Shown here: in pieces, positions 28,121 through 38,539 of the stretch
Layout: the number at the start of each line of letters is the position of its first letter
Numbering within the stretch: the stretch's first letter is position 1
NCBI RefSeq assembly: GCF_001955695.1
Contig: NZ_CP019236.1
Location: forward strand, 3,472,001-3,536,000
Direction: 5' to 3'
DNA length: 64,000 nucleotides
DNA from: Rhodoferax koreense
GTDB taxonomy: Bacteria > Pseudomonadota > Gammaproteobacteria > Burkholderiales > Burkholderiaceae_C
The notes under the pieces: model-generated
The model's database searches: none
What the model was told of the DNA's origin: nothing
The model's input: only the letters and a program-made list of their open reading frames with translations
Program-made: the position numbers and the translations under genes

Positions 28121-29219
28121 CGCTGGCCAGCAACCCGGCCACCCGCTCGCCGATGGCCAGCGAACTCGTGAGGCCGGGCGACTCGATGCCGAACAGGTTC
28201 ACCAGGCCCGGCACACCGTGCACGGCCGGCCCCTGGATCACGAAGTCGTGCGCGGCCTCGTGCGGCGCCTGGATTTTGGGACGAATGCCGGCATAACCCG
28301 GGATCAGCGCGCCGTCGGCCAGACCGGGCCAGTACTTGCGGACTTCGGCGTAGAAGGCGTCGCCGCGGGCCGGATCGACCACCAGGTCGTCGGGTGAGTC
28401 CACCCATTGCACATCCGGCCCGAACTTGGCCTGGCCGCCGAGGTCGAGCGTGAGGTGCACGCCCAGACCCGCCGCTTCGGGCGCGGGATAGATGAGCCGG
28501 CTGAACGGCGCGCGCCCGGCCAGGGTGAAGTAGTTGCCCTTGGCGAAATAACTCGGCGGCACGTGCTCCCGCGCCAGTCCGTCGAAACGCAGGGCCAGTG
28601 CCTGCGCACCAAGTCCGGCGGCGTTGACCACGCTGGTGGCCAGCAGCTCGGTGCCGTCCTGCGCCACGAGCGCGATACCTTCCTGCGTGCACGCGGCACG
28701 GTCGAGCGCCGAATTCAGCACCACCAGGCCACCCGCATGTTCGAGGTCGCCTTGCAGCGACAGCATCAGCGCGTGGCTGTCGACGATGCCGGTGCTCGGC
28801 GAGAACACGGCGCCGACGCAGCGCAGCGCAGGCTCCATGGCCTGGGCCTCGGCCGCGCTCAGCAGCACCAGGTCGTCCACGCCGTTGGCCGCGGCCTTCT
28901 GGATGATGCCCTGCAAAGCGGCCATCTGCGCGGCGTCGGTGGCCACGATGAGCTTGCCGCAGCGGCGGTGCGCCAGGCCGCGCTCATCCAGGTAGGCGTA
29001 CAGCCGTCGCTTGCCTTCCACGCACAGTTGCGCCTTGAGCGAGCCCTGCGCGTAGTAGATACCGGCATGGATCACCTCGCTGTTGCGCGAACTGGTGCCC
29101 GTGCCGATGCCGTCGGCTGCCTCGAGCACCATGACCTCGCGCCCCTGCAACGCCAGTGCACGCGCCGCCGCCAGGCCGACCACGCCGGCCCCGATCACCA
29201 CACAATCGACGCGGTCCAT
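28104..29219 (-). CDS. FAD-dependent oxidoreductase, L-2-hydroxyglutarate oxidase-like
   Basis: 371 aa DAO-family flavoprotein. The dinucleotide fold is [19 protein letters not shown], followed by [18 protein letters not shown], the conserved segment of LhgO-type enzymes, and the C-terminal GYAGIRPKI and [17 protein letters not shown]. The start overlaps the upstream amidohydrolase stop by 1 nt (TGATG). The substrate is likely a 2-hydroxy or 2-amino acid; specificity cannot be fixed from sequence. Confidence 0.88.
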   Translation of the reverse strand: MDRVDCVVIGAGVVGLAAARALALQGREVMVLEAADGIGTGTSSRNSEVIHAGIYYAQGSLKAQLCVEGKRRLYAYLDERGLAHRRCGKLIVATDAAQMAALQGIIQKAAANGVDDLVLLSAAEAQAMEPALRCVGAVFSPSTGIVDSHALMLSLQGDLEHAGGLVVLNSALDRAACTQEGIALVAQDGTELLATSVVNAAGLGAQALALRFDGLAREHVPPSYFAKGNYFTLAGRAPFSRLIYPAPEAAGLGVHLTLDLGGQAKFGPDVQWVDSPDDLVVDPARGDAFYAEVRKYWPGLADGALIPGYAGIRPKIQAPHEAAHDFVIQGPAVHGVPGLVNLFGIESPGLTSSLAIGERVAGLLASARASG

Positions 29220-30070
29220 CACAAGGCCCTCGGGTCGGTTGTGCGCAGCAGCTCGACCAGCGAGCGCAGGCTGGCCTGCAGCGGCGCGAAGCCCTCGGTG
29301 ATCTCCAGGGTTTCCTCGACCATGTACAGCTTGCGGTTGATCTCGACCTGGATGCTGTGGCGGTGCGCGGCCGGATCGCTGTGGCGCCGCACCAGTTCCA
29401 CGCCCTTGTAGGGATGGTTGTAGGCCACGTCGTAGCCGAGGCCTTGCAGGTGGTCGACGATGAGCCGCGACAGCGCCGGGCTGGCCGTGGTCTGGTCGCG
29501 GTCGCCGATCACGAAGTCGGCATGTTTCTCGCCGGGGAAGCCGGTGGCGAACTTCGAGGCCACGGCCGGCATCGAATGGCAGTTCAGGTGGATGCTGTAG
29601 CCGTGGCGCGCGTGCGCCGCCCCGATGGCTTCGGCCACGGCCGCGTGGTACGGCGTCCAGCAGCTGGCGATGCGCGCCTCCACCTCGGCCACCGAGAGCT
29701 TGCGCCGGTAAAGCGGCATGCCGTCGTCGGTGGTGCGCCAGATCAGGCCCTTGCCGAGCCGTACCTTGGCCATCACCTGCGGGTCGGTGGCCACCGGATG
29801 CGGCCAGGGTGCGTCGAGCAGCGACACGTCCATTTCGGTGGTGTCGCGGTTCGCATCCAGGTAGCTGCGCGGGAAGTGCGCCTCGATCCAGGCCGCGCCG
29901 AGCGCGGGCGCGAAATCGTAGAGTTTCTCGACATGGGTGTCTTCGGCCTGGCGCAGCAGCATGAAGTCGCAGGCGTGGTCGAAATCGTCGGGGTAACACA
30001 CGCCACTGTGCGGCGAGTCGAGTACCAGAGGCGTGGTGCCCGGCACATGGTGTACGGAGGTTTGTCTCAT
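29219..30070 (-). CDS. N-formylglutamate amidohydrolase family protein
   Basis: About 283 aa metal-dependent hydrolase of the HutG/FGase family. Conserved segments are [40 protein letters not shown] and [14 protein letters not shown] start at the ATG at 30070 is chosen over a GTG at 30088. No other hut genes are near. Together with the FAD oxidoreductase it may form a small catabolic unit for N-acyl amino acid derivatives. That is inference. Confidence 0.85.
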   Translation of the reverse strand: MRQTSVHHVPGTTPLVLDSPHSGVCYPDDFDHACDFMLLRQAEDTHVEKLYDFAPALGAAWIEAHFPRSYLDANRDTTEMDVSLLDAPWPHPVATDPQVMAKVRLGKGLIWRTTDDGMPLYRRKLSVAEVEARIASCWTPYHAAVAEAIGAAHARHGYSIHLNCHSMPAVASKFATGFPGEKHADFVIGDRDQTTASPALSRLIVDHLQGLGYDVAYNHPYKGVELVRRHSDPAAHRHSIQVEINRKLYMVEETLEITEGFAPLQASLRSLVELLRTTDPRAL

Positions 30071-30296
30071 GGAATCATTGTGCCGCACGAAGCCGGATGG
30101 CGACCGTTCGCGACCTTGCCCGGTCGCCTGCGACGTGTCGTTCAGGTTGAAGTAATACGCAACACTTGTCTGTGCTTTGATGCAAATGCACGGTCTTTTT
30201 ACCGTTTCACGCGCCGTGAAGCATGAAATACTGCGACTGCACCCAATTTGTTGTGCGGGGATTCGGCCCGCTCAGCACCTGCGCTAAGGAATGGAA

Positions 30297-31016
30297 ATGA
30301 TAGAGCTGCATTACTGGCCGACGCCCAACGGATGGAAGGTCTCCATCATGTTGGAGGAGTGCGGCCTGCCCTATCGCATGGTCCCGGTGAACATCGGCCG
30401 GGGCGAGCAGTTCACACCCGAATTCATGGCGCTGCTCGGGCCGCACCACCGCATGCCGGCGCTCATCGACGACCATCCCACCCAGGGCCGCACGCCGATC
30501 GAGTTGTTCGAAAGCGAAGCGATCCTGATGTACCTGGCGCAGAAAACGGGCCGTTTCCTCAGCACCGAGGTGCGCGCTCGGCACGAGACGCTGCAGTGGC
30601 TGATGTGGCAGGTGGGCGGCCTTGGGGTGATGGCCGCGCAGAACGGCCATTTCCTGGCCTACGCGGCCGAAAAGATTCCTTATGCGATCGAGCGCTACGG
30701 CCGCGAGGTCCACCGCCTGTATGGGGTGCTGGACGCCCAGCTCGGACGCACCGGCCAGTTCGTGGCCGGGCCGGAGTATTCGATCGCCGACATCGCCATC
30801 CTGCCCTGGGTGCGCATCCACCGCGCTCAGAAGGTGACGCTCAAGGATTTTCCGCAGGTGCAGCGCTGGTACGACCAGGTATCGCAGCGGCCGGCGGTGA
30901 AGCGCGGGCTGGCGCTCGGCCGCGAGCTGCGGGCGCCGGTACTGAGCGAGGAAGCGCGGCGGGCTTTGTTCGGCGCCGCAGCGCCAAACGGCCCGCGGGA
31001 ATCACCGGCCGGTTGA
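30297..31016 (+). CDS. Glutathione S-transferase family protein (YfcG/YghU-like)
   Basis: About 239 aa thioredoxin-fold N-domain plus helical C-domain. Conserved parts are [49 protein letters not shown] and the C-terminal [10 protein letters not shown]. The ATG at 30291 overlaps the end of the TAAGGA Shine-Dalgarno, so the ATG at 30297 with 6-nt spacing is the better start. The family includes disulfide-bond reductases that use glutathione. The 3' end overlaps the convergent dctA by 15 nt. Confidence 0.9.
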   Translation: MIELHYWPTPNGWKVSIMLEECGLPYRMVPVNIGRGEQFTPEFMALLGPHHRMPALIDDHPTQGRTPIELFESEAILMYLAQKTGRFLSTEVRARHETLQWLMWQVGGLGVMAAQNGHFLAYAAEKIPYAIERYGREVHRLYGVLDAQLGRTGQFVAGPEYSIADIAILPWVRIHRAQKVTLKDFPQVQRWYDQVSQRPAVKRGLALGRELRAPVLSEEARRALFGAAAPNGPRESPAG

Positions 31017-32372
31017 GCCTGCGCCGCCGAGCGTGGCGGTCTTCTGGTCGAGCACGGCTTCGGGCTCGTTGGCTTCCACCCAGGTCTCGTTGTTCAGGCC
31101 GGCTTGCAGACGCTGGTTGTCGAGGTCGCCCGTCCACTTGGCCACCACGATGGTGGCCACGCCATTGCCCACCAGATTGGTCAGCGCGCGCGCCTCCGAC
31201 ATGAAGCGGTCGATGCCCAGGATCAACGCCAGGCCGGCCACCGGCACATGGCCCACGGCCGACAGCGTGGCGGCCAGCACGATGAAGCCGCTGCCGGTCA
31301 CGCCCGCCGCACCCTTGGAGGTCAGCAGCAACACCGCCAGCAGGGTGAGCTCCTGCGACAAGGTCAGTGGCGTGTTGGTGGCCTGAGCGATGAACACCGC
31401 CGCCATGGTCAGGTAGATCGAGGTGCCATCGAGGTTGAACGAATAGCCGGTGGGAATCACCAGGCCGACCACGGACTTCTTGGCGCCGAGGTTCTCCATC
31501 TTCTCCATCATGCGCGGCAGCACCGATTCGGACGATGAGGTGCCGAGCACGATCAGCAGTTCCTCCTTGATGTACTTGACGAACTTCCAGATGCTGAAGC
31601 CGTGCAACCGCGCCACGATGCCCAGCACCAGGAACACGAAGATCAGGCAGGTGCCGTAGAACGTGCCCATCAGCTTGCCGAGCGAAAACAGCGAGCCAAT
31701 GCCGTATTTGCCGATGGTGAAAGCCATCGCGCCGAAGGCGCCGATCGGGGCCACCTTCATGATGATGCCGACGATGTCGAACAGCACGTGCGAGATTTTC
31801 TCGATGAAGTCGAACACCATGGTGCCGCGACCGCCGAACTTGTGCAGCGCGAAACCGAACATCACGGCGAACAGCAGCACCTGCAGGATCTCACCCTTGG
31901 CGAAGGCGTCCACCACGGTGGACGGAATCACGTTGAGGATGAAGTCGACCGTGCCCGTCATCTTGCCCGGCCCGGTATAGGCCGAGATGCTCTTGGTGTC
32001 GAGCGTGGACGCATCGACGTTCATGCCGGAGCCGGGCTGGATCACGTTGACCATGATCAGGCCGACGATCAGCGCCAGGGTGCTCATGATTTCGAAATAC
32101 AGCAGGGCCAGGCCGCCGGTCTTGCCGACCTTCTTCATGTCCTCCATGCCGGCGATGCCGACCACCACGGTGCAGAAGATGATCGGGGCGATGATCATCT
32201 TGATGAGCTTGATGAAGCCGTCGCCGAGCGGCTTCATGGCTTCGCCGGTCTGCGGATAGAAATGACCCAGCAGCACACCGATGACCACGGCGGTCAGCAC
32301 CTGGACGTATAGCGATTTGTAGAGGGGACGCTTCCCGGCGGGAGCGTTGGCGTGAAGAGGTGCAGAACTCAT
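31002..32372 (-). CDS. dctA: C4-dicarboxylate transporter DctA
   Basis: 456 aa inner-membrane Na+/H+-coupled symporter for succinate, fumarate and malate (DAACS family). The N-terminus [24 protein letters not shown], the motif [18 protein letters not shown], the serine-rich [10 protein letters not shown] loop and [20 protein letters not shown] are all present. Length is usual. No DctBD pair is adjacent. Confidence 0.96.
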   Translation of the reverse strand: MSSAPLHANAPAGKRPLYKSLYVQVLTAVVIGVLLGHFYPQTGEAMKPLGDGFIKLIKMIIAPIIFCTVVVGIAGMEDMKKVGKTGGLALLYFEIMSTLALIVGLIMVNVIQPGSGMNVDASTLDTKSISAYTGPGKMTGTVDFILNVIPSTVVDAFAKGEILQVLLFAVMFGFALHKFGGRGTMVFDFIEKISHVLFDIVGIIMKVAPIGAFGAMAFTIGKYGIGSLFSLGKLMGTFYGTCLIFVFLVLGIVARLHGFSIWKFVKYIKEELLIVLGTSSSESVLPRMMEKMENLGAKKSVVGLVIPTGYSFNLDGTSIYLTMAAVFIAQATNTPLTLSQELTLLAVLLLTSKGAAGVTGSGFIVLAATLSAVGHVPVAGLALILGIDRFMSEARALTNLVGNGVATIVVAKWTGDLDNQRLQAGLNNETWVEANEPEAVLDQKTATLGGAGSTGR

Positions 32373-32518
32373 GTCGGATGGTCTCGAGTGATGAGCCGTT
32401 CAACCAGCGAACGGCCTGTGGTCAATCTAAACCCACAATTTTAGTAAGCCATTGGGGAAACTACAGGGTTCCATTCCGCCGACAGCTTGATTTGCACCGT
32501 AAAGTAACGGCCGCCGCG

Positions 32519-33733
32519 CTACGCCATGCGGTCGCGGCGGGCCAGCGACGGGAACAGACGCGTCCAGGCCGCCGCCACGAGCAGGGTGCCGATGCCACCC
32601 AGCACCACGGATCCGACCGGACCGAACAGCGCCGCCGTGGCGCCCGACTCGAATTCGCCCAACTGGTTGCTCGCGCCGATGAACACGGAGTTCACGGCGC
32701 TGACACGGCCGCGCATGCCGTCCGGCGTCTCGAGCTGCACCAGGGTCTGGCGCACCACCACGCTGACCATGTCGGCCCCGCCGGAGATGGCCAGCACCAG
32801 CATCGACAGCCGGATGTCGCGCGACACGCCGAACACCAGCATGCACACGCCATACAACCCCACCGCCAGCAGCAGCGTGCGGCCCACGCGCCGCTCCAGC
32901 GGCCAGCGCGTGAGCACCACCGATGTGACGAGCGCGCCCACGGCAGGCGCCGCCCGCAGCAGGCCCAGGCCCCAAGGGCCGGTGTGCAGGATGTCCTTGG
33001 CATACATCGGCAACAGCGCGGTGGCGCCACCGAGCAGCACCGCGAACAGGTCGAGCGACACCGCGCCGAGCACCGGCTTGCGCTGCCAGATGAAGGACAC
33101 GCCGGCCAGCAGGCTCTGCACCGTCACGGGCTCCCGTGGCGCCGGCGTGTGTCCGTAGCGGAGGCCGCCAACCAGCACGCCGCCGATCAGGAACAGGACG
33201 GCGCAGGTCGCGTAGACCGCGCTGGCACCGGCCACGAAGATCACGCCGCCGAGGGCCGGCCCGCCGATGATGGCCGACTGCATGCCGGCCGAACTCAGCG
33301 CCATGGCGCGTGGCAGCATTGCCGGCGGCACCAGCATCGGTGTCAGCGCCTGCTGCGCCGGCATCTGGAAAGCACGCGCCACACCCAGCGCCACAGACAC
33401 GGCGAGCAGCAGTTCGCGGCTGGCCCAGCCACCCTGCGTGCCCAGCACCAGGGTGATGGCTGCCAAGCCCTGCGTGGCCAGGCAGGCCGCGACGATGTGG
33501 CCGCGGTGGACTCGGTCGGCGACATGGCCGGCCACCAGGGTCAGCAGCAGCGCCGGCACGAACTGGTACAGGCCGACCAGGCCCAGATCCCAAGCGCTGT
33601 GCGTCAGGTCGTACATCTGCCAGCCCACGGCCACCATCAGCATCTGGTTGCCGGTGGTGCCGAACAAGCGCGCGAACCACATGCGGACGAAGGCGCGCTG
33701 GCGCAGCAGCGCGGAAAGACTGAGATCAGGCAT
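32519..33733 (-). CDS. MFS transporter, DHA3/enterobactin-exporter-like
   Basis: 404 aa protein with about 12 hydrophobic segments. N-terminal RQRAFVRMWFARLFGTTGNQMLMVAVGWQMYDLT and a conserved loop DRVHRGHIVAAC after the second helix place it in the DHA3-type MFS group, which has drug and siderophore exporters. It lies 146 nt past dctA on the same strand. Substrate unknown. Confidence 0.87.
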   Translation of the reverse strand: MPDLSLSALLRQRAFVRMWFARLFGTTGNQMLMVAVGWQMYDLTHSAWDLGLVGLYQFVPALLLTLVAGHVADRVHRGHIVAACLATQGLAAITLVLGTQGGWASRELLLAVSVALGVARAFQMPAQQALTPMLVPPAMLPRAMALSSAGMQSAIIGGPALGGVIFVAGASAVYATCAVLFLIGGVLVGGLRYGHTPAPREPVTVQSLLAGVSFIWQRKPVLGAVSLDLFAVLLGGATALLPMYAKDILHTGPWGLGLLRAAPAVGALVTSVVLTRWPLERRVGRTLLLAVGLYGVCMLVFGVSRDIRLSMLVLAISGGADMVSVVVRQTLVQLETPDGMRGRVSAVNSVFIGASNQLGEFESGATAALFGPVGSVVLGGIGTLLVAAAWTRLFPSLARRDRMA

Positions 33734-33801
33734 CGGCCGAGCTTATCAGCAGAGCGATGCCGGTCCGGCTGGGCCGGCATACGGCGCCCCGGCGCAGCCT
33801 G

Positions 33802-34476
33802 TCAGCGTCGCGAGACGGTCTCGTGGGTTTCCTGGGTCTCGTGGGTTCCGTGGGTCTCGGTGTGATCGGGGCCAGGCGCGCCATCGGGCGACTGCGGCGT
33901 GAGCACCACCTTGTCGACGGCATAGCCCCATTGCGCCGCCTTCGCCAGCCAGCGCCGGCGCTCGGCCTGGGGCAGCGATGGCGCGCGCGACAACAGCCAG
34001 AGATATTCGCGGTCGGGCGTGCCGACCAGTGCCACTTGATAGTCAGGGTCGATTTCGAGCACCCAGTAGTCGGCCCAGACGGCAGACAGCCAGCTGAGCC
34101 AGCGCGGGGCGAAACGCACTTCGAGCTGGCCTTCCGGCGAGCCCAGCGCGGCCACGCGACGGCCCTCTCCTTCGACCTCCCGGGATCCGCCATTCGCCGT
34201 GCGGCAGCCATTCACCACCTTCAGCCCCCCGGCTTGCGGCGTGTAGCGCGCGATCACGTCGGAGGCGCATTCCCGCTGGAACACGTTGGGCAGGCGTGCC
34301 TGTTCGAACCAGGCGCCGCTATAGCGCTGCAAGTCGAGCTTCTGCACCACCGGAGGCCCGGATGGCCGGGCACCAGCCAGGGCCAGATCCGCAGTGGCGG
34401 TTTCGCCGAAGGCAATCGACGCGGCCGCGGTGAGCGTAGCCACAGCGGCCAGCGCGGAGTTGAACAGGGCTTGCAT
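33802..34476 (-). CDS. Lipocalin family protein (Blc-like) with repetitive tail
   Basis: 224 aa. A weak signal-peptide-like N-terminus (ALAAVATLTAAASIAFG) precedes a lipocalin domain: the GxW motif in RYSGAWFEQARLPNVFQRECASD, then YTPQAGGLKVVNGCR, YWVLEIDPDYQVALVGTPDREYLWLLSR. Members bind lipids at the outer membrane; no lipobox is evident here. The last ~20 residues are a Thr/His/Glu repeat (THETQETHET) encoded by five 9-nt units at 33818-33862. Confidence 0.86.
   Translation of the reverse strand: MQALFNSALAAVATLTAAASIAFGETATADLALAGARPSGPPVVQKLDLQRYSGAWFEQARLPNVFQRECASDVIARYTPQAGGLKVVNGCRTANGGSREVEGEGRRVAALGSPEGQLEVRFAPRWLSWLSAVWADYWVLEIDPDYQVALVGTPDREYLWLLSRAPSLPQAERRRWLAKAAQWGYAVDKVVLTPQSPDGAPGPDHTETHGTHETQETHETVSRR
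33818..33862. repeat. Five tandem 9-nt units at the lipocalin C-terminus
   Basis: Units on the plus strand are GTCTCGTGG, GTTTCCTGG, GTCTCGTGG, GTTCCGTGG and GTCTCGGTG. They encode the THE-type tail of the lipocalin on the minus strand and could vary in number between strains. Confidence 0.7.
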
Positions 34477-34582
34477 GATCGTGGGCTGGTTGTTCCGACG
34501 GGATCACGCCCGTCGCTCACAAATTGTTGCCACGGATGCTGCACCGCGCGGTGGGTCCGCGGCGGAAAGTGCCGTGGGAACT

Positions 34583-34617
34583 GGCCTACAGCGGCGCGAC
34601 TGTAGGCCGAGTCCTAC
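34583..34617 (+). promoter_or_regulatory. Palindrome plus GTCCTAC box upstream of response regulator
   Basis: GGCCTACA (34583-34590) and TGTAGGCC (34601-34608) form a perfect 8-bp inverted repeat, followed by GTCCTAC (34611-34617). CCTAC-type boxes also stand before the DUF1328 gene (37339), the CsbD gene at 40349 (box 40455-40461, minus) and the CsbD gene at 47791 (box 47680). Possible shared operator; function not known. Confidence 0.35.
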
Positions 34618-34761
34618 GAACTCCGACCCTCGGCACTGGCACAATGCAATGGATCGAGGCGGTACGTTCAAGAGAATGCTTTTCAAATCCTTCGGCTACC
34701 GGTTTGGACTGCACGCGATCGATGAAGATGCATAGCACCAACCGCTTGACATGGGCTAAAC

Positions 34762-35139
34762 GTGGGACTGAGAACATATATCGTCGAAGACAATCCGACG
34801 ATTCGCGAAAATCTGATCGCCACGCTGGAAGAACTGGCGGGCATCAAAGCCGTAGGCACGGCCGAAACCGAAAACGAGGGGAAGGCGTGGTTGTCGGAGC
34901 ATGCAGCCGACTGGGATCTGGCGATCGTCGATCTCTTCCTCAAACAAGGCAGCGGGCTCGGGGTGCTGTCCGCGGTGCGGCAACGCCTGCCGGGCCAGAA
35001 GATCGTGGTGTTGAGCAACTATGCCACCGCCGACATCCGCAAGCGCTGTGAGCAACTCGGGGTCGATGCGGTCTTCGACAAATCCAATGAAATCGACGCC
35101 CTGATCGACTTCTGCGTCGAACAGGCGGAGAGATCTTGA
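34762..35139 (+). CDS. Single-domain response regulator
   Basis: 125 aa receiver without output domain. It has the acidic residues ED in YIVEDNPTIREN, phospho-acceptor Asp in LAIVDLFLKQGSG, the switch region VVLSNYATADI and a Lys in AVFDKSNEID. The start is a GTG at 34762 and no ATG is better placed. It lies convergent with a NarL-type regulator and near a CHASE3 kinase, so it may act as a phosphate sink or partner in that system. Confidence 0.85.
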   Translation: MGLRTYIVEDNPTIRENLIATLEELAGIKAVGTAETENEGKAWLSEHAADWDLAIVDLFLKQGSGLGVLSAVRQRLPGQKIVVLSNYATADIRKRCEQLGVDAVFDKSNEIDALIDFCVEQAERS

Positions 35140-35176
35140 TTCCAGGATCTGAAGCCGCCTGATGCCGCTCAGGCCA

Positions 35177-35809
35177 TCAATCGATCAGCTTGTTCTTCAG
35201 CGCGTAGTAGGTCAGGTCGCTGTTGGACGCCAGGTTGAGCTTCTCCATCAGACGCGTGCGGTAGGTGCTCACCGTCTTCACACTCAGCGAAAGCGTATTG
35301 GCGATGTCTCCTGCCGTCTCGCCCTTGGCCAGCTTCAGGAACACCTGGAACTCCCGCTCCGACAGTTGTTCGTGCGCCGGTGCGTCGCCCTTGCGGTTGA
35401 TCTGCTGAGCCAGCAGTTCGGCCACCGCCGGCGTGATGTAGCGCCGGCCCATCGACACCGTGCGGATCGCGTTCACGATCTCCATCGGGTCGCACTCCTT
35501 GTTCAGGTAGCCGCTCGCGCCCTGGCGGATCAGGTTCATCGCGTAGTGCTCCTCGGGATAACCGCTGAGGATCAGGATGCCCAGGTCCGGCGCCTTGGCG
35601 CGGATCATGGCCAATACGTCGATGCCGGTCTGCCCGGGCATGGACAGATCCATCAACAGCACGTCCATCTCGGTGTTGCGCACCAGGTCGATGGCCTCGC
35701 GGCCGCTCGCGGCCTCGCCCACCACACGCAGGTCCACGTGGTCGGAAAAAAACTGCTTCAGTCCGGAACGGACGATGGCGTGGTCATCCACAATGCCGAT
35801 CTTGATCAT
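35177..35809 (-). CDS. NarL/LuxR-family response regulator
   Basis: 210 aa DNA-binding regulator. Receiver: DDHAIVRSGL, phospho-acceptor Asp in VLLMDLSMPGQTG, LILSGYPEEHYA and conserved Lys in GYLNKECDP. Output: LuxR-type helix-turn-helix LSEREFQVFLKLAKGETAGD and SLSVKTVSTYRTRLMEKL. It diverges from the CHASE3 kinase gene across about 130 nt, and the two are probably a cognate pair. Confidence 0.94.
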   Translation of the reverse strand: MIKIGIVDDHAIVRSGLKQFFSDHVDLRVVGEAASGREAIDLVRNTEMDVLLMDLSMPGQTGIDVLAMIRAKAPDLGILILSGYPEEHYAMNLIRQGASGYLNKECDPMEIVNAIRTVSMGRRYITPAVAELLAQQINRKGDAPAHEQLSEREFQVFLKLAKGETAGDIANTLSLSVKTVSTYRTRLMEKLNLASNSDLTYYALKNKLID

Positions 35810-35942
35810 CTGGATCTCTCTCTCTTTTGGGTGCCTGCAGCCGCAGGCATGAACTTGAATTTGCAGCGGTTGCGGTCATATCGGCCGATTGCACGTTGCT
35901 CATTATTCACGAATTAACTGGCTTAAGTCACTGGACACGTCT

Positions 35943-37301
35943 ATGCGATGGTTTTCTATTCCAAAGATGGCGATCAGCCTGCCGCTTGCGGTGGCTGCCG
36001 CCTGTGTTCTGGTCGGCATCAACGAGACGGCCTACAAGCGCTCGGTCGATGCACTCAGCAGCATCTCCGAGGCGCAGCAGACCAGCAGCGAGCTCAACAA
36101 GCTGCTGCAGTACATGCTGGACGCCGAGACCGGACAGCGCGGCTACCTGCTGACCGGTGATGCGCGTTACCTCGAGCCGTACCAGCTCGCCACTTCCAAC
36201 CTCAACACCAACCTCGACACGCTGCGCCGCCTGTACATGCCGCATCCCGAGGAACTGGCCGGCTTCGCGATGCTGTCGCGCAGCGTGCAGGGCAAACTCG
36301 CCGAGATGGACGTGAGCGTGCGCCTGCGCAAGCAGGGCAATGACGACGCCTGGAAATTCGTGCTGACCACCGACGTCGGCAAGGAGCAGATGGATGCGAT
36401 CCGCAACCAGTCCTACCAGCTCATCGACGTGAGCCGGCATCGGCTGTCCAGCGGGCAGTCGCAGATCACGCAGTCCCTGCAGCTGTCGCGCATCGGCATC
36501 GCCATCGTCGCCGTCATCGGCCTGCTGGCCTTCTACATGTACCTGCGCCAGACCAATGCCCTCAAGGCGGTGGACCAGCGCGAGCAGCAGAGCCTGCAGC
36601 GCGAACGCGACCTGCTGGGCCAGCAGGTCAAGGAACGCACGGCCACGCTGGCCGAACTGGCCACCCACCTGCAGCAGGTGCGCGAGGAGGAACGCGGCCA
36701 TCTTGCGCGCGAACTGCACGACGAGCTCGGCGCCCTGCTCACCGCCGCCAAACTCGACGTGGCGCGGCTCAAGTCGCGCATGGGCAGCGAGTCGCCCGAC
36801 GCGGTGCAGCGGCTGCAGCATCTGACGGAAACGCTCAACAGCGTGATCGCGCTCAAGCGCCGCATCATCGAGGACCTGCGCCCCTCCTCGCTGTCCAACC
36901 TCGGCCTGCACGCCTCGCTGGAAATCCTCACGCGCGAATTCGGCGACCGCTCCGGCCTGCCGGTCACCACCAACCTCGAGCCGGTGGAGCTCGACGAATC
37001 CTCGCAACTCACCGTCTACCGGCTGGTGCAGGAGTCGCTCACCAACATCGGCAAATATGCGCAGGCCAGCCAGGTCACGGTCAGCATGCAGAACTATGGC
37101 GGCCACATCTCGGTGGACGTGGGCGACGACGGCCGGGGTTTCGACTCCAGCCACTTCTCGCCTTCGGGCCATGGCCTGACCGGCATGCGCCATCGCGTGG
37201 AGGCCGCCGGCGGCAAGCTCACGATCACCTCCTCGGTGAGCGGCGGCACCCACATCTCCGCCGTATTGCCCACCAGCAAGCCGGCGGCTTCGGCGACTTG
37301 A
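35943..37301 (+). CDS. CHASE3-domain sensor histidine kinase (NarX/DegS type)
   Basis: About 452 aa from the ATG at 35943. A transmembrane segment (~11-27), a periplasmic CHASE3 domain with LLQYMLDAETGQRGYLLTGD, a second transmembrane segment (~185-205), a coiled coil, a HisKA_3 dimerisation domain with phospho-acceptor His in HLARELHDELGALLTAAK, and an HATPase with ESLTNIGKYAQAS and DDGRGFD. Kinases of this kind pair with NarL-type regulators such as the divergent neighbour. The inducing signal is not known. Confidence 0.92.
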   Translation: MRWFSIPKMAISLPLAVAAACVLVGINETAYKRSVDALSSISEAQQTSSELNKLLQYMLDAETGQRGYLLTGDARYLEPYQLATSNLNTNLDTLRRLYMPHPEELAGFAMLSRSVQGKLAEMDVSVRLRKQGNDDAWKFVLTTDVGKEQMDAIRNQSYQLIDVSRHRLSSGQSQITQSLQLSRIGIAIVAVIGLLAFYMYLRQTNALKAVDQREQQSLQRERDLLGQQVKERTATLAELATHLQQVREEERGHLARELHDELGALLTAAKLDVARLKSRMGSESPDAVQRLQHLTETLNSVIALKRRIIEDLRPSSLSNLGLHASLEILTREFGDRSGLPVTTNLEPVELDESSQLTVYRLVQESLTNIGKYAQASQVTVSMQNYGGHISVDVGDDGRGFDSSHFSPSGHGLTGMRHRVEAAGGKLTITSSVSGGTHISAVLPTSKPAASAT

Positions 37302-37486
37302 GCCGCATCGCCGCGCGGCCGGCCGCACCGTCGGCCCGGTCCTACGCGCAACCCGCGCAGCGGATGACGCGGCGAGCCGCCCCAGACTGATCGGCTCTCG
37401 ACAGCAGTGTCTTTAACCTAGCGGCAGGCGATTCGATTCCGAGTCCCAATGCAACCCAAGGGCCTCGACCCGACTAGGAGAAACAA

Positions 37487-37651
37487 ATGCTGCATTACTC
37501 CGTGGTGTTCCTCGTCATCGCGCTCATCGCGGCCATCTTCGGTTTTGGCGGCATCGCCGCCGGTGCCGTGGAAATCGCCAAGATCCTGTTCTTCATCTTC
37601 GCCATCATGGCCGTGGTGAGTTTCGTCATCAGCCTGCTCAAGAAGAGTTGA
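37487..37651 (+). CDS. DUF1328 small membrane protein (YtjA-like)
   Basis: 54 aa protein that is nearly all membrane ([20 protein letters not shown], then a second hydrophobic helix) and ends LLKKS. It matches the DUF1328/YtjA family in length and in the [16 protein letters not shown] pattern. An AGGAG ribosome binding site stands 7 nt before the ATG. First of a run of small envelope or stress genes. A GTCCTAC box lies 142 nt upstream. Function unknown. Confidence 0.88.
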   Translation: MLHYSVVFLVIALIAAIFGFGGIAAGAVEIAKILFFIFAIMAVVSFVISLLKKS

Positions 37652-37693
37652 AGCTGCCTCCTCTTGCAAGAACATTTTTATAAGGACATCGCC

Positions 37694-38086
37694 ATGTACT
37701 CCCCTTTCTCCAAGACTGACGACCTGAAGTCCGCCACCCGTGACCTCTCCGACACCGTGTTCCAAACGGCCGAAGAAGCCGTGACCAGCACCCGCGACCT
37801 GGCCAACGACGCGATCGGCCGGGCCGACCGCAAGGCCCGCGACCTGCGCGCCAGCATCGATCCCGCCATCGACCACATCGCCAGCCGGGCCCAGGAACTC
37901 GCACGCCGCAGCAGCGCACTCGCCCAGGATGCACGCGCCAAGGCGCAGCAGCGCCTTGCCGAATACGCCGACGTGACCACCCGCTACGTGGCCGAGCAAC
38001 CGGTCAAGTCGGTGCTGATCGCCGCTGCCGCCGGCGCCGTGATCGCGGCGCTGCTGGTCTCGCGTCGCAACCACAACGACTACTGA
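37694..38086 (+). CDS. DUF883 family protein (YqjD/ElaB-like)
   Basis: 130 aa protein with a long amphipathic helical region and a C-terminal transmembrane segment preceded by the family pattern YVAEQPVKSVLIAAAAGAVIAALLVSRR. E. coli homologues ElaB and YqjD bind ribosomes and sit in the inner membrane in stationary phase. The ATG at 37694 follows TAAGGA. It is followed by a YqjE-like gene, as in E. coli yqjDE. Confidence 0.88.
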   Translation: MYSPFSKTDDLKSATRDLSDTVFQTAEEAVTSTRDLANDAIGRADRKARDLRASIDPAIDHIASRAQELARRSSALAQDARAKAQQRLAEYADVTTRYVAEQPVKSVLIAAAAGAVIAALLVSRRNHNDY

Positions 38087-38158
38087 CCGCCCCGCAGCCC
38101 GTCGACCAGAAGCGGCCTCGCCTTTCCTAAACACCATCAGCCACCCAAGCCGCCCGCC

Positions 38159-38539
38159 ATGTTGCATCCCATCTTTTCCACGCTGGTCACACGACCGGAT
38201 CTCATCGTGGACCATCTCTCGGGCTACACCGCCCTGCTCGGCGAGGAAACCAAGTCCGTGGGTACGGAGCTCGTCGTCAAGGCGATGGCCTGGGTGATGA
38301 TGGGCTTGATGCTGATGTTGTGCCTCACGCTTGCCGGCACCGCGGTGATGCTGGGCGTGATGCACGGCCACTTCCACTGGGCACTGGCGGCGGTGCCCGG
38401 CGTGGCGCTGCTGTTGGCGCTCGTCGCCTTCGTGCTCGCCAGGAAACCGCTGTCGGGCGGCCACTATGCCGAATTCAAGTCGCAGATCGAAAGCGATGTC
38501 GCCACCTTGCGCGCCGCCGGAGGCCATCATGGACGTTGA
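38159..38539 (+). CDS. YqjE-like phage-holin-family membrane protein
   Basis: 126 aa with two transmembrane segments (~42-64 and ~70-92) after a helical N-terminal region (SGYTALLGEETKSVGTELV), as in the YqjE/DUF1469 family. It follows a YqjD-like gene and overlaps the next gene by 11 nt, so it is part of the same operon. The name holin is a family label; no lysis function is implied. Confidence 0.8.
   Translation: MLHPIFSTLVTRPDLIVDHLSGYTALLGEETKSVGTELVVKAMAWVMMGLMLMLCLTLAGTAVMLGVMHGHFHWALAAVPGVALLLALVAFVLARKPLSGGHYAEFKSQIESDVATLRAAGGHHGR

Noticed and set aside
38159..38539. Holin-family label as a sign of a prophage
   Set aside because: Neighbours are YqjD-like and BON genes, with no phage structural, lysis or integrase genes in the window.
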